Shown here one piece after another: positions 31,186-35,548 of a DNA stretch of 35,548 nucleotides. A program made the translations under genes and the position numbers. The DNA comes from Candidatus Acidiferrales bacterium (GTDB lineage: Bacteria > Acidobacteriota > Terriglobia > Acidiferrales > UBA7541), in the NCBI GenBank assembly GCA_030037775.1, contig JASHQB010000349.1, positions 1 to 35,548 on the forward strand. The letters are read 5' to 3'. Under the pieces are notes generated by a model. It saw only the letters and a program-made list of their open reading frames with translations. It made no database searches and had not been told where the DNA came from. Positions within the stretch are counted from its first letter, which is position 1. Every line of letters starts with the position of its first letter.

Positions 31186-32760
31186 TCAATTCCAGTGGTG
31201 AGAGTGCCACCAGATTTTTTGAATATCGAATTCGGCGCCGCGGCAGAGATAGATAGGAGTGTTTTCCTCGGACATGCCGAAGGGAGCATCGTGCGGGAAG
31301 GCCAGCCAGGACGTGCAGTTATCCTGAACGTCTTCGCGGCTCCACTCGAGAACGATGAGATTCTTGTAAGCCACCGGGGGCGGACCCCAATACCAGTAAT
31401 TCTGATGGCGGGAATAGGCGCGCGGCAGGCCGTAGGCCGGGCCGAACAGGTCGACGGCACCCGCCTCGCCGTAATTGCCGGTGAAGATGCCGGTCTGGGC
31501 GCGCTCATCCCGCGGCAAGGAATTGTAGATGTCCGCGACCTGGCGGACCATTTCCGGCCAACCAAACTGATCGCCTAGAAACTGCGGGAGAACACCCTCG
31601 TGGTGAACTTCGGTCTTGTTGAAACGAATGTTGAGAGCGCGCTGGTACACGAGGAAGTTTTCCGGTGAAAGCATCGGCGTAAACAGCGGCACGAGGACGC
31701 CCCCGAACAGAACCACCGCAGCGGCGATCGCGAATTTCGGCCATGCACGCGCGCCTGCCCAGGCTCGCCGGCGAAGCCAGCCCTCGGTGGCGACCGTACC
31801 TGCGGCGAACATTAGGGGGTAAATGGGAGCGACGTAGTAGTCCTTGCCGTGGAGGACCAGAAGCGTCGCAAAGAAAATCAGGAAGGTGACGCCCAGGACG
31901 CGGAATCGCTTGGCGCGCCCCCACAGAAACGAAACCAGGCCAGTGATCCAAAACACCGCGAAGATGGGCTGCTCCATCAGGACTTGCTGAAGAATGAAAC
32001 TTGGCGGACTGAGAACGACGTTCTTGCCGGTGCGGCGAACGTTTTCGAGGTCCTGCAGGGTCGGGAAACTGCGGTGAATTTGCCATACCAGATTGGGCAG
32101 GAAGATGAGCAGGGCGATGGCGCCGGCGAGCCAGATCCAGGGCTTGGCGAATTCGCGGCGCAGGCTGGTGAGAGCTACGGCGAGAAAAACGGCGAAGCCA
32201 AAAAACAGGGTGGAGTGCTTGTTCTCAAGGCCGAGGCCGGCGAGCAGGCCGAACCAGAGCCAGAGCTTCGAGTTGCCGGTGCGAATGATGCGAATCAGAA
32301 CGTAGACGCAGCCCATCCAGAAGAGCGGCTCGAAAGAGTTCATGGAAAGGAAGTCGTCCATGACGATATTCACGGGAACGAGGAAAACGCAGAGGCCGGC
32401 GAGGAGTTGCGCGAAACGGTCGCCGCCGAGTTGGCGAGTGATGAGAATAGTCAGCGCGAGGAGAGCCGTGCCGGCGAGTGCGGGCAAGATGCGGAGAGCG
32501 GGGAGCGAGCCGCCCAGGAGCAGCGCGACTCGCGCGTAGACCGCGGAAAGTGGCGCCATGTCGACGTAGCCCCAGTAGAGATGGCGTCCGCAATCGAGCA
32601 GGTAGAGTTCGTCGCGGAAATAACCGTAACGGTGGACGCTGGTGAACAAATGGAGCAGAAACTTGACAGCGCAGAGAACGATTAAGACTTCCACCGCAAG
32701 ACGAGGAAGCGGCTCACTGGCGTTGGCGGCGTTGGGCTGAGAAGCAGAGGCAGCGGCCAT
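31186..32760 (-). CDS. Polytopic glycosyltransferase, GT39/ArnT-like
   Basis: This 524-residue membrane protein has about ten helices. The first external loop holds YGYFRDELYLLDCGRHLYWG, with the acidic DE pair that acts in catalysis in this family. The next VDMAPLSA motif is also typical of PMT_2/GT39 proteins. They use polyprenyl-phosphate sugars as donors and modify lipid A, proteins or surface glycans on the periplasmic side. The C-terminal part of about 150 residues (from LSPENFLVY) is soluble and probably periplasmic. No ribosome binding site is visible, but TAAACT lies 8 nt before the ATG at 32760, so the transcript may be near-leaderless. It faces the VWFA pair and lies 63 nt from the next gene. 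Confidence 0.85.
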   Translation of the reverse strand: MAAASASQPNAANASEPLPRLAVEVLIVLCAVKFLLHLFTSVHRYGYFRDELYLLDCGRHLYWGYVDMAPLSAVYARVALLLGGSLPALRILPALAGTALLALTILITRQLGGDRFAQLLAGLCVFLVPVNIVMDDFLSMNSFEPLFWMGCVYVLIRIIRTGNSKLWLWFGLLAGLGLENKHSTLFFGFAVFLAVALTSLRREFAKPWIWLAGAIALLIFLPNLVWQIHRSFPTLQDLENVRRTGKNVVLSPPSFILQQVLMEQPIFAVFWITGLVSFLWGRAKRFRVLGVTFLIFFATLLVLHGKDYYVAPIYPLMFAAGTVATEGWLRRRAWAGARAWPKFAIAAAVVLFGGVLVPLFTPMLSPENFLVYQRALNIRFNKTEVHHEGVLPQFLGDQFGWPEMVRQVADIYNSLPRDERAQTGIFTGNYGEAGAVDLFGPAYGLPRAYSRHQNYWYWGPPPVAYKNLIVLEWSREDVQDNCTSWLAFPHDAPFGMSEENTPIYLCRGAEFDIQKIWWHSHHWN

Positions 32761-32823
32761 AGGGCCTGAGTTTATCTCAACTTTGCAAATTCTCGAGGCA
32801 GCAGGAGAAGATGCGATCGAGCG

Positions 32824-35472
32824 TCATTCGTAGCGCAGGGCGACCATGGGGTCCGTGCGCGAAGCGCGCCAAGCCGGCACGAAGCAAGCAACCAGCGAGG
32901 CGAATATCATGATAACGAAAGCCAACCCGAATGCGAGCGGGTCGCGAGGACTGACGTGATAAAGCATATTTGTAGCGAGACGCGCCAAGGAGAGAGACGC
33001 GATCGCGCCCAACGCAACGCCGCCAGCCGTCAACGCGAATCCACGCGACATCACATGCCAGAGAAGATTTGCGGAATCGGCACCGAGAGCCATGCGCAAG
33101 CCGAGTTCGCGGCGGCTCTGCGATACTGTGTAAGAAACGACGCCGTAGAGTCCGACGGTGGCGAGAACCAAGGCAAGCGCGCCAAGAACAAAGAGCAAGC
33201 CAACCGCAGCTTTTTGAGACCAAGCAGCGCGCTCCAGCTGCTCCTGCATAGTGATGATGGCGTAATTAACGACGCCGGGATCCATCGCGCGGAGGTCGTT
33301 TGACAAAATCGAAGCTATGGTTTGCGCCGGCATCGATGTACGGATGAACAAGTTGGCGATCGAGACAGGATTTTGCAGTAGAGGAACGTAGGAAAACGGC
33401 TGAGGGGCTTCGGAGATGTAGTCGTATTTCGAGGTTTTCGCTACACCAATCACGCGCATCCAGCGGCCGCCGATCTGGAGGCGCTCGCCGATAGGATCCT
33501 TGCCATTCCAGAACTGCTTGACCATTTGCTCATTGACGATGGCAACCAGCGCCGCAGTTTCGTCGTCGGCAGGCGTGAACTCGCGCCCCGAGATGAGTGG
33601 AATTCCGGCGGTGGCGAAGTAGCCGGGACCGACCTTGGTGGACTCGGCAAAGGGCTGCTCGTTCGGCGGCGGGACGTAACCGTCCACGGTGATAGGCGTT
33701 CTGTCCGCAATTGCTCCGAGATCCAAAGGAACGAATCCGGCAAAAGCGACAGAATCAACTCGAGGGGTAGTTCGCAGACGAGCGATCAACTGTTTCTCGA
33801 AATTTTCGGCACGCTGCGGGTCGTAGCCTGCATCGGACAAATCGACGGAGGTTACGAAAACATTACGCGTGGAAAAGCCGGGACTTGTGTTTTGCATTTT
33901 CCGGAGGCCCTGCAAAAGCAATGCCGCGCCCACGATAAGAACGAAGCTGAGCGCGACTTGGACCAAAACCAAGCTCGAGCGCAAGCGCGATCTGCCATGG
34001 CCGCTGACGAGACCTCCCATTTCGGATTTGAGGGCAACAGCAAGGTCGATTTTGCTGGCCTGCATTGCAGGGACGAGGGCGAACAACAACGTAGACAGCG
34101 CGCATACGGCGATACCCAAGGCGAGCACGCGCCCGTCGATTTCTCCGGGCAGGTAAGGAACGGCCCCAGTGCGCGGGAAGAAAAGCACAAGGGCGTGGCG
34201 GCACCAGTAGGCGACCAGAAGGCCACCGGCGGCTCCGAAAGCCGAAAGGATCAAACCTTCGGTCAGGAGCTGACGGACCAGGCGATGCCGCGCCGCGCCG
34301 AGAGCAAGGCGAAGGATCATCTCGTGGCGGCGGGCAAAAAATCGGACGATCAACAAATTGCCGACATTCGCGCAGGCAATCAGAAGCACGAAAATCACCG
34401 CGACGAGCATGATTTCCAGCGGGGGTCCCAATTCGCCTGCGTGATTGAAGGGAGTGCGCCACAGCGGAACAATGTGGACGTCTCGGCCACGGTCTATTTT
34501 GGGATAAGCGGCAGCGATGCGAGCAGCCACAGAGGAAATTTCGGCTTGCGCTTGTGCGCCGGTGACGCCGGGCTTCAGTTTCACAAAACCTTCGATCCAG
34601 CGAGCGCTGCGGTTATTGAGCGTGTCCTGGTTGTTTTCGAATACGTCGACCATGGAAGCGGGAGCCCAAAATTGCATCGACCAGCCGACGAACGTTCCGT
34701 AAAAACCTTTTGGCGCGACGCCCATAATGGTGAACTGCACCCTATTGAGGCGCTGCGTTTTGCCAACGATGTTCGGATCGCCCTTGAACATGCTCTGCCA
34801 CAACTGATAGCTGATTACGACGACAGGGTGTGCGTTGCGGCCAGTATCCTCCCCGGGTTCGAATCCGCGACCGAGAAGCGGGCGGATTCCGAGCGCATCG
34901 AAATAATTCGCGGAGACGATGCTGCCGGTTGCGTCCTCGGAGCGGCTGCCAATGCCGAGCGTGGCGCCCGCAATTTTGTCACCGATGAACGAATCGATGA
35001 GTTTGCAGTTGCGCTGCAGGTCGAGGAAATCGGGCGACGAGAGATCGGGGTCGTAAGGATTGCCGGGAGCGAAGCCGACGAGCGCGTACATGCGCTCTTG
35101 ATGGACAACTAGAGGGAAGGGGCGCAGGAGAAGACCTTCAATCCAACTGAAGACGGATGCATTGGCGCCGATTCCCAGAGTAAGACAGAGGACAGCCACA
35201 ACCGAGAATCCGGGATTGCGACGCAGCATGCGCAGGGCATAGCGCAAATCCTGGAGCAGCGTTTCGACGAAATGCGTGCCACGGGATTCGCGGGTTTCTT
35301 CTTTCATATATTCGAGGCCGCCGAATTGGGCGAGGGCGCGGCGGCGCGCTTCCTCGCGTGTCATTCCAGCAGCGATGTTGTCAGCAGTTTGCTGCTCAAC
35401 GTGAAAGCGAAGCTCGGAGTCGAGCTGGGCGTCTTGCTTCGATTTGCGGAATAAACGAGAGAGCCAGGCCAT
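32824..35472 (-). CDS. ADOP-type ABC permease with N-terminal prefix
   Basis: This 882-residue protein starts with a cytoplasmic prefix of about 75 residues (SELRFHVEQQTADNIAAGMT, EEARRRALAQFGG) that is common in acidobacterial duplicated orphan permeases. It is followed by LLQDLRYALRMLRRNPGFSV and the first membrane helix. Two MacB-like periplasmic domains and two FtsX domains follow. The C-terminus ACFVPAWRASRTDPMVALRYE is the family signature. There is no ATPase domain. The ATG at 35472 has AGGAG 7 nt upstream, and that ribosome binding site overlaps the stop of the preceding permease, so the two are co-transcribed. The substrate is unknown; macrolide or lipoprotein export is only suggested by MacB similarity. 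Confidence 0.92.
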   Translation of the reverse strand: MAWLSRLFRKSKQDAQLDSELRFHVEQQTADNIAAGMTREEARRRALAQFGGLEYMKEETRESRGTHFVETLLQDLRYALRMLRRNPGFSVVAVLCLTLGIGANASVFSWIEGLLLRPFPLVVHQERMYALVGFAPGNPYDPDLSSPDFLDLQRNCKLIDSFIGDKIAGATLGIGSRSEDATGSIVSANYFDALGIRPLLGRGFEPGEDTGRNAHPVVVISYQLWQSMFKGDPNIVGKTQRLNRVQFTIMGVAPKGFYGTFVGWSMQFWAPASMVDVFENNQDTLNNRSARWIEGFVKLKPGVTGAQAQAEISSVAARIAAAYPKIDRGRDVHIVPLWRTPFNHAGELGPPLEIMLVAVIFVLLIACANVGNLLIVRFFARRHEMILRLALGAARHRLVRQLLTEGLILSAFGAAGGLLVAYWCRHALVLFFPRTGAVPYLPGEIDGRVLALGIAVCALSTLLFALVPAMQASKIDLAVALKSEMGGLVSGHGRSRLRSSLVLVQVALSFVLIVGAALLLQGLRKMQNTSPGFSTRNVFVTSVDLSDAGYDPQRAENFEKQLIARLRTTPRVDSVAFAGFVPLDLGAIADRTPITVDGYVPPPNEQPFAESTKVGPGYFATAGIPLISGREFTPADDETAALVAIVNEQMVKQFWNGKDPIGERLQIGGRWMRVIGVAKTSKYDYISEAPQPFSYVPLLQNPVSIANLFIRTSMPAQTIASILSNDLRAMDPGVVNYAIITMQEQLERAAWSQKAAVGLLFVLGALALVLATVGLYGVVSYTVSQSRRELGLRMALGADSANLLWHVMSRGFALTAGGVALGAIASLSLARLATNMLYHVSPRDPLAFGLAFVIMIFASLVACFVPAWRASRTDPMVALRYE

Positions 35473-35482
35473 CGCAAAGCTC

Positions 35483-35548
35483 CTATTCGTAGCGTAAAGC
35501 GATCATGGGGTCGACCTTCATGGCGCGGCGCGCGGGGATGTAGGTCGC
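35483..35548 (-). CDS. ADOP-type permease, last 21 codons only (cut by window edge)
   Basis: On the minus strand the visible codons read ATYIPARRAMKVDPMIALRY plus Glu and a TAG stop at 35483, the same C-terminal signature as the two complete permeases. It lies 10 nt upstream of the permease at 32824-35472, which makes a tandem ADOP array continuing beyond the window. Confidence 0.85.
   Translation of the reverse strand, partial: ATYIPARRAMKVDPMIALRYE

Noticed and set aside
33526-35112. Long open frame of 528 codons on the plus strand opposite the second permease
   Set aside because: Same reason: it lies wholly within a well-supported permease gene and shows no family motif.

Overview
The window reads as chromosomal DNA of an acidobacterium (Acidobacteriota). 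The reasons are the family mix: several MacB/FtsX-like permeases without an ATPase (the acidobacterial ADOP type), Ser/Thr kinases joined to beta-propellers, VWFA-related secreted proteins, and a PEP-CTERM protein. This placement is inferred from gene content, because no rRNA or other phylogenetic marker is present. No tRNA, rRNA, CRISPR array, transposase or phage gene was seen.

Layout. Positions 1-7661 (minus strand) hold a type IV pilus cluster transcribed pilB, pilT, pilC, pilS, pilR, then a pilin cut by the window edge. A sigma-54-like promoter lies in front of the pilin, where the PilSR pair would act. Going plus-ward from about 7.7 kb come an endonuclease III-like DNA glycosylase, with a LexA-like inverted repeat upstream, and an NtrY-type sensor kinase. 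Its likely partner, an NtrX-type regulator, lies 12 kb away at 22842-24197 on the same strand. Between them sits a wholly minus-strand block: an exported protein of unknown function behind a promoter with a TetR-like palindrome in its spacer, an ADOP permease flanked by 98-bp identical direct repeats, and three tandem receptor kinases. A fourth kinase is cut off 18 codons in, next to the ntrY stop. This is the clearest sign of rearrangement in the window.

Positions 24198-25153 are noncoding and repeat-scarred. From 25154 to 27212 there are three small plus-strand genes: a two-repeat exported protein with a strong terminator, a VOC protein and a small membrane protein. Next come a PEP-CTERM protein and kdsB (both minus), two overlapping secreted VWFA genes (plus), a GT39-like membrane glycosyltransferase (minus), and the start of a tandem array of ADOP permeases running off the right edge (minus).

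How the genes work together. PilB, PilT and PilC power and anchor pilus extension and retraction, while PilS and PilR probably set pilin expression through sigma-54. NtrY and NtrX are probably a second sigma-54 two-component system, physically split here. The kinases probably sense extracytoplasmic conditions through their propellers. KdsB and the GT39 protein belong to envelope polysaccharide or LPS synthesis. Base composition changes across the window: the plus strand is C-rich over the first 10.8 kb and G-rich from about 28 kb onward, regardless of coding strand.
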